Source: Bradyrhizobium cenepequi (lineage in GTDB: Bacteria > Pseudomonadota > Alphaproteobacteria > Rhizobiales > Xanthobacteraceae). Taken from it: 64,000 bases of DNA. Position 1 is the stretch's first letter; each line of letters starts with the position of its first letter. The notes beneath the pieces are model-generated. The model made no database searches, was not told the DNA's origin, and worked only from the letters and a program-made list of their open reading frames with translations. This document shows positions 38,187 to 46,219 of the stretch, piece by piece. The position numbers and the translations under genes are program-made. The stretch lies in NCBI RefSeq assembly GCF_020329485.1, contig NZ_JAGKJI010000007.1, positions 1 to 64,000 on the forward strand, in the 5' to 3' direction.

Positions 38187-38774
38187 TCATGTGTGTACGG
38201 CAGTCTTTGGCTGACAAGCTGCGTGCAGAACTTCACCAAGAAAGATGGTAGGCCTAAAATCGATCTTGAGGCCAATCTGAGGCTTCTCGTGCAAGTAGCG
38301 CCAGTCAATGAATGCTGAATTCAGATGAACCGCCGTTCGTCGAAGGTCGTCCAACGTGCTCTGACCGTCTGCCCAATCGCTCTTCTTAGTCAGGACGGAT
38401 AACTCCTGTTCCAAGATCTGCTTTGCATTGGCGGGCAGCTTTTTAAATAGTTTCTCCAGCTCATGCCCGCGCAGAGTTTTGCCGTGTTGGAGCGCGAGTG
38501 TCTTAAGATAGAGCTCAAGAGCGAAGGCAGCGTTCACAACGAAGGGGGCCACGGCCCCGGCATCCGGCGGACGTGCGATGATTTTTTCGTAGAGCAAAGC
38601 CGATGTCGTCATGAAAGAATTCGCCTGACGAAATATCGTTTGCTGCGGTGTCACAACTTGCTTCAAACCGCGCTCGGTGAGCAGCCGATCAACCAGAATA
38701 GCGTCCTGGATATAATCTCCGGTGCATTCAAAATCGCAGATGTATTCGCCGTTATTGTGCAAACGTTTTTTCAT
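38187..38774 (-). CDS. HEPN-like domain protein
   Basis: A 195-residue protein from the ATG at 38774 (MKKRLHNNGEYICDFECTGD...). The central helices NAAFALELYLKTLALQHGK and LRGHELEKLFKKLP, with a later DWRYLHEKP, match HEPN-type helical bundles (A.ELYLK...G...GH.L..L). HEPN domains occur in toxin RNases and phage-defence proteins, but the strict R-x4-6-H active-site motif is not obvious. No clear antitoxin gene is adjacent. Its ribosome binding site is weak. Confidence 0.6.
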   Translation of the reverse strand: MKKRLHNNGEYICDFECTGDYIQDAILVDRLLTERGLKQVVTPQQTIFRQANSFMTTSALLYEKIIARPPDAGAVAPFVVNAAFALELYLKTLALQHGKTLRGHELEKLFKKLPANAKQILEQELSVLTKKSDWADGQSTLDDLRRTAVHLNSAFIDWRYLHEKPQIGLKIDFRPTIFLGEVLHAACQPKTAVHT

Positions 38775-38847
38775 ACCAAGACCCGCCGCAACTTCTAACG
38801 GCGACAATCGGGAGTGGCAACCTACTTGGGCTTGGACTTTAGGCCGA

Positions 38848-39117
38848 CTACTCCTCAATCGAGTGCTCTTGCATAAAGCGTGCGGCCCGAACGCGGGCTC
38901 GGACCAGCCTGTCTTCCTTCGCCTTAGCCGCAGCAAGCTCTGTCTCCAGGCGCTCATAAATCGGCAGGTACGCTATCCCCCTCTTGCCCACGCGCTCCAT
39001 CTCTAGCGCCAGCCGGTCAAGGCACCATTCGATTTCGGCGACGCCGATGGGTTCGCCTGGCTTCAGCGCGTTAGGACGACGCTTCTTTATGCCGGGTCGG
39101 TCAGCCGTGTTGCTCAT
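38848..39117 (-). CDS. Small hypothetical protein of the accessory region
   Basis: An 89-residue, highly charged helical protein (MSNTADRPGIKKRRPNALKP...), with a likely coiled coil (LPIYERLETELAAAKAKEDRLVRARVRAA split across two helices). No known family. It lies upstream of the HEPN-like gene on the same strand with a 73-base gap. Confidence 0.65.
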   Translation of the reverse strand: MSNTADRPGIKKRRPNALKPGEPIGVAEIEWCLDRLALEMERVGKRGIAYLPIYERLETELAAAKAKEDRLVRARVRAARFMQEHSIEE

Positions 39118-39230
39118 CGCGTCAGACTAGGCCAGGCCGCACGGGTCGCAATTGCCGGCCGCGCCTTACCCACGCAATTCACGGGGGGGGGACGGTGATG
39201 GAGTCGCTCCTGTTGCGCTAACCTAGCCCC

Positions 39231-39650
39231 ATGGCTGATTCGATCGATTGGACAGACGATACGCCACGCCGCCTATCGGTGATTGCCGAACTCGCTTTCC
39301 CTGAGGGCGGTATGACGGCAAGCAGCTTGCGTCGAGAAGCTGAGCGCGGCCGATTAGTCATCGAGCGCATTGCCGGGAAGGACTTCACGTCATTTCAGGC
39401 GATTGCCGAGATGCGGAAGGCATGTCGCGTCGAGCGTAAGGAAACACCTGGTTTTCCCTACGGCGCGTTCTCGGTGAAGCGGTCGGGCGCCTCTTGGACC
39501 GTAGATGCGGGGGCGGCAGAGGAGGCGGCCACGTCCAAGCTCGATGCGCTGAGAGCTGAGATGGATGCTCGGCGCGAGAAGCGCAAAGGTGTGGACGCGC
39601 CGAAGGGGGGTTTCGCGCAACTGGTGGGCGGGCGCAAGGGGGGTGCCTAG
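39231..39650 (+). CDS. Excisionase-like DNA-binding protein (prophage)
   Basis: A 139-residue protein. The N-terminal part (LSVIAELAFPEGGMTASSLR, REAERGRLVIERIAGKDF, FQAIAEMRKACR) looks like a winged-helix excisionase/MerR-type module of rhizobial prophages; the C-terminal part is charged and Gly/Lys-rich. Close to the integrase, it could be the directionality factor, but this is by pattern only. It overlaps the convergent gene by four bases. Confidence 0.6.
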   Translation: MADSIDWTDDTPRRLSVIAELAFPEGGMTASSLRREAERGRLVIERIAGKDFTSFQAIAEMRKACRVERKETPGFPYGAFSVKRSGASWTVDAGAAEEAATSKLDALRAEMDARREKRKGVDAPKGGFAQLVGGRKGGA

Positions 39651-39865
39651 AAGCGGCCGGCGAGAACGTATCGAAGGGCACGTCCCAGAAGGTAGGGGAT
39701 GAAGCCAGTGATGGCTATTCCGGCTCCTACATAGGGGGCGGCGTTGATATCGTTTGGATTGCCAGTCCTGATCATGATTACGGTGACCGTCGCACCGCCG
39801 AGAATTGCCAGAACGGCCAGGATGCTCCCAAGCCAATAAAGAACATCGCCTAAACGGGCAGCCAT
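39647..39865 (-). CDS. Small two-helix membrane protein
   Basis: A 72-residue protein with two hydrophobic segments (YWLGSILAVLAILGGATVTVI and AGIAITGFIPYLLGRAL) and a short polar loop between. Its start lies 12 bases after the stop of the RHH gene on the same strand. Typical of small prophage membrane proteins; no family known. Confidence 0.7.
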   Translation of the reverse strand: MAARLGDVLYWLGSILAVLAILGGATVTVIMIRTGNPNDINAAPYVGAGIAITGFIPYLLGRALRYVLAGRF

Positions 39866-39877
39866 CGGTCTCGTTTC

Positions 39878-40069
39878 CTATTTCTTCGCATTCAGCCCGA
39901 TCTCAACCAGCCTGCGAATAGCTTCAGGCCGGCCCGGTAGGTCGTCTTGCTTACGACGCCAGTCGTCGAGCGCCTTCGCCATATCGGGCTGAATGCGGAC
40001 CATGACCGGCTCCCCGGTAACGGCAGACCGCTTCTGTGAATTCGCGTGATCGATCGTTGTTTTGTTCAT
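39878..40069 (-). CDS. Ribbon-helix-helix DNA-binding protein
   Basis: A 63-residue protein from the ATG at 40069. The stretch EPVMVRIQPDMAKALDDWRR and LPGRPEAIRRLVEIGLNAK is a CopG/MetJ-type ribbon-helix-helix: a beta strand then two helices with the conserved RPEAIRRL turn. It could repress its own region or act as an antitoxin, but no toxin is adjacent in tandem. Confidence 0.8.
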   Translation of the reverse strand: MNKTTIDHANSQKRSAVTGEPVMVRIQPDMAKALDDWRRKQDDLPGRPEAIRRLVEIGLNAKK

Positions 40070-40135
40070 GGAATCATGATACCACGAAATCACATTCTGT
40101 GAACGGTCGCAGAACAAGGGGCAGGGGTATAATCA

Positions 40136-40429
40136 ATGGACAATCTCACCATCAACGCCAACATCTCTATCGACCCGTCCACGCCTTTTTGCGCGCGGAC
40201 GTATTACGCCGGCCTTCGAGCCCTCAACGTCAATCCATGCATTCGTCAGAAGTCAGACGGCGGCTTTGCCGAATTTAGCGCGGTGGGCCACGAGGTCGGC
40301 GATGTGTCCAAGCTTGCGCGCTGGGCTATGACGGCAGATCCGGATTGGTCCATCAGGAAGGCCTACGCCTTCTCCGTTTGGGACAATCGTCCGGCTAGTG
40401 AATGTCAGCTTGTGCCGCTGGGGGCATGA
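40136..40429 (+). CDS. Hypothetical protein of the accessory region
   Basis: A 97-residue protein (MDNLTINANISIDPSTPFCA...). No known domain; the composition is normal for a globular protein. Divergent from the RHH gene and convergent with the integrase gene. Confidence 0.65.
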   Translation: MDNLTINANISIDPSTPFCARTYYAGLRALNVNPCIRQKSDGGFAEFSAVGHEVGDVSKLARWAMTADPDWSIRKAYAFSVWDNRPASECQLVPLGA

Positions 40430-40482
40430 CGTCGCGGCTTATCGCGCGTCACCATGGCCCGCCTCAGCGATGGGGCGGGCTG

Positions 40483-41724
40483 TTACCTTCTCGGCCCGAC
40501 GAGCAGATCCCTTACAGGCCGCGCACCTTCTAGAATCAGATCGGCCCATTCCTGAGCCAGTTCGCGCCGTCGATCTAAGAACTCAGCGCGGTTGTAAGCG
40601 CCCTCTGTCTTGCCCTTGTTCTTATTCTTGTGCGCCAGCATCAGATCGATGATGCGGAATTCCAGCGGATGGGTTTCGTTCATCACTGTTGAGAACGTAG
40701 AGCGCCACCCGTGCGGCACATGGTGGCCATGATATCCGGCGCGGTTGAGCAGGTAGCCTATTGCATTCTCGGACATGGTCTTGTGGGCGTGACGCGTGTT
40801 TGGAAACGCGATAGGGCCGCGTCCAGTTACGGTTCGGAGCACTTCGATCGCCTCTAGGGCTTGCCTTGATAGCGGCGCCCAGTGGTCGCGTGCTTCGTCA
40901 TCCTTGTGCTGCAGCAGCAGCTTCATGCGTTCGGCGGGAATGCGCCAGACGTCGTCCTCCAGGTCGGTCCACTCTGACCACGGCGCTGTGATCAGCACAC
41001 CGGGACGGACGGCGGTTAGTGCGAGAATCCGGTTTGCAAGTTTGGTGACCGGGTGCGCCTTCTCGGCCTCGGCCTTTGCCAGCATTTCGCGGGCCTTGGC
41101 CAGATCAGTGATCGCGGGGAATTTGCCGCGCTTGATCGGTGCCATTGCCTCCTGCACAACGGCGGCCGGGTCGGCCTCAGCGCGGCCCGTGCTGATGGCG
41201 TAGACGAATACGGCCGACATACGTTGCCGGATGCGGCGGGCGGTTTCCTTGGCGTGCTTCTCGACGCCGCGGAGTAGGGCGATCACCTCGGGCGGTTTGA
41301 TATCAGCAGTGGGCACGTTGCCGAGCACAGGGAAAACCTCGCGCTCCAGGCTGTTGAGCACGTCATCGGCATGGCGCTTGACCCATTGAGACTTGTTCAG
41401 CTCGTGCCACTCGCGCGCAATCGCCTCGAAGGTGTTGGCGTTACTGGTAGTGCGGGCCAGCTTGAGGAGCTTTTTCTGGATGCCAGGATCGCGACCCTCC
41501 CGCAGGGTTGCCTTGGCAGCATCACGGGCCGTGCGGGCATCCACAAGGCTGACGGCGTCATACGGACCTATGCTGAGTAGTTTCTCTTTGCCGCCGAATG
41601 CGTAGCGGAACCGCCAGAGCTTGCCGCCCGCGGGCGTGACGAACAGGTGGAGGCCGCCTGAATCGGCCAGCTTGTACGGCTTGTCGCCGGCCTTGGCCTT
41701 CCTGATGGCGGTGTCAGTCAGCAT
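40483..41724 (-). CDS. Tyrosine site-specific integrase (P4/DUF4102 type)
   Basis: A 413-residue integrase. N-terminal DUF4102 arm-binding domain (MLTDTAIRKAKAGDKPYKLA, DSGGLHLFVTPAGGKLWRF), core-binding region, and a catalytic domain with Arg240 (TAVRPGVL), His338-Gly-Trp-Arg341, His365 (MLAHKNK) and Tyr377 (EGAYNRAEF). The usual Glu after RPG is Val here. The gene lies about 160 bases from the 3' end of tRNA-Ser(UGA), its probable attachment target, as is usual for this family. Confidence 0.93.
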   Translation of the reverse strand: MLTDTAIRKAKAGDKPYKLADSGGLHLFVTPAGGKLWRFRYAFGGKEKLLSIGPYDAVSLVDARTARDAAKATLREGRDPGIQKKLLKLARTTSNANTFEAIAREWHELNKSQWVKRHADDVLNSLEREVFPVLGNVPTADIKPPEVIALLRGVEKHAKETARRIRQRMSAVFVYAISTGRAEADPAAVVQEAMAPIKRGKFPAITDLAKAREMLAKAEAEKAHPVTKLANRILALTAVRPGVLITAPWSEWTDLEDDVWRIPAERMKLLLQHKDDEARDHWAPLSRQALEAIEVLRTVTGRGPIAFPNTRHAHKTMSENAIGYLLNRAGYHGHHVPHGWRSTFSTVMNETHPLEFRIIDLMLAHKNKNKGKTEGAYNRAEFLDRRRELAQEWADLILEGARPVRDLLVGPRR

Positions 41725-41882
41725 CGAAAATACCCCGTTTCTCGAATCCGATACCCCAGATCATACCCCGAAAATCGCTGGATTGCATGGGAGTGGCTGG
41801 GACCGATCGGGAAGATAAAATCCGATAAGCGGGTGATTTACAAGGGTTTTTGGATGGTTTGGGATTGGCTGGGAAGGGCCGC
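41725..41882. promoter_or_regulatory. Integrase promoter and probable attachment flank
   Basis: 158 bases between the integrase start and the tRNA 3' end. It contains repeated short motifs ('ataccccgaaaatc', 'ataccccag', 'gggattggctgggaa' and 'gggagtggctgggac') of the kind bound by integrase arm domains. The exact core crossover site cannot be set. Confidence 0.4.
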
Positions 41883-41972
41883 TGGCGGAAGGGGTGGGAT
41901 TCGAACCCACGGTACCCTTGCGGGCACGCCGGTTTTCAAGACCGGTGCCTTAAACCACTCGGCCACCCTTCC
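41883..41972 (-). tRNA. tRNA-Ser(UGA)
   Basis: A 90-base tRNA on the minus strand. The acceptor arm GGAAGGG (41972-41966) pairs with CCCTTCC; the D-arm sequence is GGCCGAGTGGTTTAAGGC, the anticodon loop CTTGAAA reads TGA, there is a long serine-type variable arm (GTGCCCGCAAGGGTAC), the T loop is GGTTCGAATCC, and CCA is encoded at 41885-41883. The integrase gene lies directly beyond its 3' end. Confidence 0.95.
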
Positions 41973-42053
41973 TCTACGCGCCACGGCTTAGCAAAGCGGG
42001 CGAGATCGCGAAAGGCCGAAACCTGCCGGACGAGCAAAGCATCGGCGCGCAGA

Positions 42054-42575
42054 TCACGTCCCAGCGCGGGCGCGGGCCCTGCCGGCCTTGCCCGCGGCCG
42101 ACGGGTAGGGCCCTGCCGGCCTTGCCCGCGGCCGACGGGTAGGGCCGGGCCTCCCAGGCGCGATCGGCTTCAGTGTCACGATGACCGGATTCGGCTTGTG
42201 GTCCTGTGCGGCACCGGTGGCGGCGTCGACGCCCATGCCGATCAGGCCGCCCAGCAAAACGTTGCCCGCGAACCCTGCAGCGCCGGTTGTTGGGATCTCC
42301 TTCGTGAGGGTGACCACCTCCGTCTCGAAGCCCGGCTTGGCGAAGGTGATGGAGATATCGGCCGAACGTTTCGCCACAATCGCGCAAGGCGTGACGCGAG
42401 CCGTCGGAATGTCGAGGCCCGAAATAGTGGCCTCGGCGCGCGGAGGGAGGGCCCCGCAGGGGCCGGCTGGCTCAGCCTAGCTCAGCGCGAAGGCCAGCAA
42501 GCTTGAGCACAGCAGCACGAAGCTTGCTGCTGTGAGCGTCAGGAATCCGTCGGAGACCAAGTCGTGTTTGCGCAT
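42054..42575 (-). pseudogene. Decayed exported PEGA-like lipoprotein gene
   Basis: An ATG at 42575 opens a signal-peptide-like segment (MRKHDLVSDGFLTLTAASF...LLAFALS) ended by TAG at 42479-42477. In the same frame beyond the stop the sequence resumes with AEPAGPCGAL, ITFAKPGFETEVVTL and GNVLLGGLIGMGVDAATGAA, the pattern of Bradyrhizobium PEGA-like surface lipoproteins. Near the 3' end a 34-bp tandem duplication shifts the frame. Two lesions suggest a pseudogene; the 32-residue N-terminal peptide might still be made. Confidence 0.65.
42074..42141. repeat. 34-bp tandem duplication
   Basis: Two identical copies (42074-42107, 42108-42141) of a unit beginning GGGCCCTGCCGGCCTTGC and ending GACGGGTA, with a partial third start at 42142. 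A length of 34 is not a multiple of three, so it disturbs the reading frame of the gene it lies in. Confidence 0.95.
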
Positions 42576-42675
42576 GATGCACCTGCTACACTCCGATGCT
42601 CGTCCGAATCTATTAAAGCTTTACGAACACGCCTTTCGGGAAAGAGGTGATGCGTCTTTCCGTTCCGTGTTGGGC

Positions 42676-42765
42676 TTACGCCCGGGTGCGAAAACCCTCA
42701 TAGGCATGGGCCAGAAAGATCCCCGCGCTCACCAGGCCCATCACCGCCGTAACCGTCTCGATCAT
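42676..42765 (-). CDS. Tiny single-pass membrane protein (29 aa)
   Basis: ATG at 42765 after 'ggaagttctgca'; TAA at 42678-42676. The product MIETVTAVMGLVSAGIFLAH, then AYEGFRTRA, is one transmembrane helix with a short basic tail. Such proteins recur in Bradyrhizobium genomes. The longer open frame to 43242 is not coding. Confidence 0.65.
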   Translation of the reverse strand: MIETVTAVMGLVSAGIFLAHAYEGFRTRA

Positions 42766-43093
42766 TGCAGAACTTCCTTTGCGCCCCCTGCGCACGAGGA
42801 GAGAACGACTGCGGCCTTGCACAGTCAAAAGAATCCTGCCCCCAGAGTTGCGATCGGCCGTGAAGTGATGATTTGCTGCAACAGATGTTTGAAAGCGGGA
42901 CAGCTTTCGCCCGTAGAACGACGGGGAGATCGCAACCGATCGTTCACCACGGCGCGGCTCTCCCCATTTCCGCCGTGTTCCAGTTGCGATATCTTCACGT
43001 TCTGATGCGGAGGTGGGCCGCATCGTGGGGATCAGTGACGCGAAGATGGCCTCGTAAGTGGGCACGCGTCCGGCAGCATGGTAGTTGGGGTCG
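42766..43093. other. Intergenic region upstream of the RlpA-like gene
   Basis: No gene seen. It should contain the divergent promoters for 42676-42765 and 43094-44020; no clear consensus promoter stands out. Confidence 0.4.
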
Positions 43094-44020
43094 ATGGGGA
43101 AGCGGCGGCAATATCCGATTCGGGCGATGGCGCGGAGCGCGGCTGCGGTCGCAACCTGTCTGGTGCTCGCCAACTGCGCCGCCTCGAACAAGTTCGCGAG
43201 CCGCGTTGATCCGAAATACGGCGTTTCCGCAAGTCCGCGCATGGTCGCCTTCGGCGAACCGGTGCCGAAGGGCGGCGGGACCTACCGGGTCGGCAAACCC
43301 TACATGGTGGCCGGGCGCATGTATGTGCCCGAGGAGGACGCCAACTACCGCGCGGAGGGGCTCGCCTCCTGGTATGGCGACGACTTCCATGGCCGGCTGA
43401 CCGCCAATGGCGAAGTATTCGACATGGCTTCGCTGACCGCCGCTCATCCGACGCTGCCCATGCCCTGCTATGCACGGGTGACGAATTTGCGGAACGGCAA
43501 GTCGCTGATCGTGCGCGTCAACGACCGCGGCCCCTATCACGCCAACCGCCTCATCGACGTCTCGAACAAGGCGGCCGAACTGCTTGAATTCAAAGGCAAT
43601 GGCGTCGCCCGCGTCCGTGTCGAATATGTCGGGCGGGCACCGCTCGAAGGCTCCGACGACCGCCAGTTGATGGCGACGCTGCGGACCGGCGTTCCCGCGC
43701 CATCGCCTTCCGCGGTCCGGATCGCCTCAGCCAGGCCGTTCGTGCCCGATATGTCGTCCTCGTCGGGCCGGATCCGAGGCGAAGTTCCAATGCCGGAGGG
43801 GCGGCCTTATTCGCTGGGCAATACGTCAGCCGATTACGCCTCGACCAATGCCACCTCGGAGATGTCGGCCTCCGGCCGCGGGCGAAGGCGAGGCAGCGAG
43901 AATTTGCGGCAGGTGTCGTATGATGCCGACGGCGGCACCGCGACTGGTGGCAGCTCGGCCTACGTTCCAATCGATCCGCGCGGCCCCGCGGAAGTGCTGA
44001 GCGGCCGCGGGCTGTACTGA
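43094..44020 (+). CDS. rlpA: RlpA-like septal lytic transglycosylase lipoprotein
   Basis: About 308 residues from the ATG at 43094. A lipoprotein signal peptide ends LVLANCAAS. The double-psi beta-barrel domain carries GLASWYGDDFHGRLTANGE, ARVTNLRNGKSLIVRVNDRG and DVSNKAAELL, the RlpA signature that cleaves denuded glycan at the septum. A long low-complexity C-terminal tail replaces the SPOR domain of some homologues. A TTG at 43085 is an alternative start. Confidence 0.9.
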   Translation: MGKRRQYPIRAMARSAAAVATCLVLANCAASNKFASRVDPKYGVSASPRMVAFGEPVPKGGGTYRVGKPYMVAGRMYVPEEDANYRAEGLASWYGDDFHGRLTANGEVFDMASLTAAHPTLPMPCYARVTNLRNGKSLIVRVNDRGPYHANRLIDVSNKAAELLEFKGNGVARVRVEYVGRAPLEGSDDRQLMATLRTGVPAPSPSAVRIASARPFVPDMSSSSGRIRGEVPMPEGRPYSLGNTSADYASTNATSEMSASGRGRRRGSENLRQVSYDADGGTATGGSSAYVPIDPRGPAEVLSGRGLY

Positions 44021-44259
44021 ATCAACGACTTCACGCGCTGATCTTAAGAAGCCTGATCAGCGCCGGGCTGCAGCTTCGAGCCCTTAACGCGTACGCGTTT
44101 ATGCCGTCTTTGCCGGATTTGCTCCAAGAAACCGGCACGGTTCCGCGATAGGATCATTTTCACTGCGGAAGGGGCGCGCCGGCTCAGGCCTTGCGGCCAA
44201 AACCTCAGTTGTTTGCGATACTTCCAACTGGTAGAAGGCCCCGTTTCAGGACATCGCCG

Positions 44260-45531
44260 ATGATCGCTGTTTCTCGATCCGCTTTCCTGGCGCGCTGGCC
44301 TTGGTGTTCGCCTTCGTGCTTGCCTTGGCGCGCGCTGACGGTGGCTGCGGTCGCCCTTGCGATCGGCTTTGGCACCGCCGTCTATGCCGCCAACAACAGC
44401 GTGCAGGGCGCCAAGAAAGAGGAGGGCGGCTTTGACGGCGACGCGCCGACCGCGATCCTGATCGAGGCGTCCTCGGGCAGCGTATTGTTCGAGAAAAATG
44501 CCGACGAACTCCGCGCGCCCTCCAGCATGATGAAGCTGATGACGGTGGAAGTCGTCTTCAACGCCCTTAGGAAGGGCGAGATCAAGCTGACCGACGAATA
44601 CAAGATCAGCGAGTATGCGTGGCGACGGGGCGGGGCGCCCTCCGGCAGCTCGACGATGTTCGCCGCCATCAACAGCAAGGTCTCGGTCGACGACCTCCTG
44701 CACGGGGCGATCATCCAGAGCGGCAACGACTCCTGCATCGCGCTCGCCGAAGGCATCGCCGGCAACGAGCGCGAGTTTGCGGCCAACGTCATGACCAAGC
44801 GCGCCCGCGAGCTCGGGCTGACCAAATCGACCTTCGCCAATTCCAACGGCCTGCCCGACCCCGGCAACAAGATGACGGTTCGCGAACTGGCGAAACTCTC
44901 GCGCCACATCATCCTGACCTATCCCGACATGTATAAACTGTTCGGCGAGAAGGAGTTCACCTGGAACAAGATCCGCCAGCTCAACCGGAATCCGCTGCTG
45001 AACTCGCTGAGCGGCGCCGATGGCCTGAAGACCGGTTACACCAAGGAAGGCGGCTACGGCATGGTCGGCTCCGCCGTGCAGAACGACACGCGGCTGATCG
45101 TAGCGATCAACGGGCTTGAGGACGCCGACGACCGCGCGAGTGAGGCCAAGAAAATGCTGGAATGGGGTTTCCGCAATTTCGAGACCCGCACGCTGATCGC
45201 CGCCAACCAGACCATCGGCTACGCCAGGGTGTTCGGCGGGGAAAGCCGCTCGTTGAAGCTGACGAGCCCCGAACCGATCAAAGTGATGGTGTCGAAGAAC
45301 GGTAACGAGCGGCTGCTCGCGCGCGTGGTCTACAACGGGCCGGTGCAGGCGCCGATCGAGGCGGGGCAGCAGATCGGCGTCGTCAGGGTCTGGCGGAGCG
45401 GCAATCTTGCCGTGGAAACGCCGGTCTACGCTGCGGAAGCGATCGGCACGGGATCGACCATGCGGCGGGCGCTCGATGGCGCCCAGGAGCTGGTCATCGG
45501 CATGTTCCGCGCGGGCATCGAGAAGCTCTGA
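44260..45531 (+). CDS. D-alanyl-D-alanine carboxypeptidase (PBP5/DacA-like)
   Basis: A 423-residue periplasmic penicillin-binding protein from the ATG at 44260, with an N-terminal membrane/signal segment (LTVAAVALAIGFGTAVYA). Active-site motifs: SMMK (Ser89), SGN in IIQSGNDSCIALAEG, and KTG in DGLKTGYTKEGG. A C-terminal PBP5-type domain follows. It trims peptidoglycan stem peptides. tmk starts one base after its stop, so it heads a core operon. Open frame upstream to 44191 lacks support. Confidence 0.93.
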   Translation: MIAVSRSAFLARWPWCSPSCLPWRALTVAAVALAIGFGTAVYAANNSVQGAKKEEGGFDGDAPTAILIEASSGSVLFEKNADELRAPSSMMKLMTVEVVFNALRKGEIKLTDEYKISEYAWRRGGAPSGSSTMFAAINSKVSVDDLLHGAIIQSGNDSCIALAEGIAGNEREFAANVMTKRARELGLTKSTFANSNGLPDPGNKMTVRELAKLSRHIILTYPDMYKLFGEKEFTWNKIRQLNRNPLLNSLSGADGLKTGYTKEGGYGMVGSAVQNDTRLIVAINGLEDADDRASEAKKMLEWGFRNFETRTLIAANQTIGYARVFGGESRSLKLTSPEPIKVMVSKNGNERLLARVVYNGPVQAPIEAGQQIGVVRVWRSGNLAVETPVYAAEAIGTGSTMRRALDGAQELVIGMFRAGIEKL

Positions 45532-45532
45532 C

Positions 45533-46219
45533 ATGGCTAAGGCTGCGGTCAAGCGACCATCCTTGCGCGGACGCTTCATCACGTTCGAAGGCGGCGAGGG
45601 GTCCGGAAAATCCACCCAGATCCGAAGGCTCGCCGAGCGACTGGACGCGGCCAAGCTGCGCGCCATCGTCACCCGCGAACCCGGCGGCTCGCCGGGCGCC
45701 GAGATCATCCGCCATCTCCTGTTGTCGGGCATGGGTAAGCTGCTTGGCCCCGATGCCGAGACGCTGCTGTTTGCGGCCGCGCGCGACGACCATGTCCGCA
45801 CCGTGATCCTGCCGGCGCTGGACCAGGGCACCTGGGTGCTCTGTGATCGCTTCTTCGATTCCACGCGGGTCTATCAGGGCCGGCTCGGGCAGGTGCCGCC
45901 CGGCCTCGTCAGCGCCATGCAGCGCGTCACCATCGGCGAGCTCAAGCCGGATCTCACTTTCATCCTCGACGTGCCCGTGGAAGTGGGCTTGAAGCGGGCC
46001 GCGGCGCGCCGCGGCAGCGCGGCGCCCGACCGTTTCGAGTCGGAAGACATCCAGTTTCATCAGGATTTGCGCGAAGCCTACAGGCAGCTCGCGGCCGAAG
46101 ACCCGGAGCGCTGCGTGCTGATCGACGCCAATGCCGATGCCGACAGGGTGGCCAAACGCATCTGGACGGCGCTGCGCAAGCACCTCCACGCCGCCTTTGC
46201 CGTCGCGAGTACCGCATGA
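45533..46219 (+). CDS. tmk: Thymidylate kinase
   Basis: A 228-residue dTMP kinase (dTMP + ATP to dTDP + ADP). P-loop FEGGEGSGKST near the N-terminus, TREPGG substrate motif, DRFFDSTRVYQG (DR-Y motif), and a LID region RAAARRGSAAPDRFES. A basic N-terminal tail of about 13 residues precedes the fold. The holB start overlaps its stop by four bases (ATGA). Confidence 0.96.
   Translation: MAKAAVKRPSLRGRFITFEGGEGSGKSTQIRRLAERLDAAKLRAIVTREPGGSPGAEIIRHLLLSGMGKLLGPDAETLLFAAARDDHVRTVILPALDQGTWVLCDRFFDSTRVYQGRLGQVPPGLVSAMQRVTIGELKPDLTFILDVPVEVGLKRAAARRGSAAPDRFESEDIQFHQDLREAYRQLAAEDPERCVLIDANADADRVAKRIWTALRKHLHAAFAVASTA

Noticed and set aside
44044..45864. 606-codon minus-strand ORF
   Set aside because: Antisense to the carboxypeptidase and tmk genes, which have full catalytic motifs.
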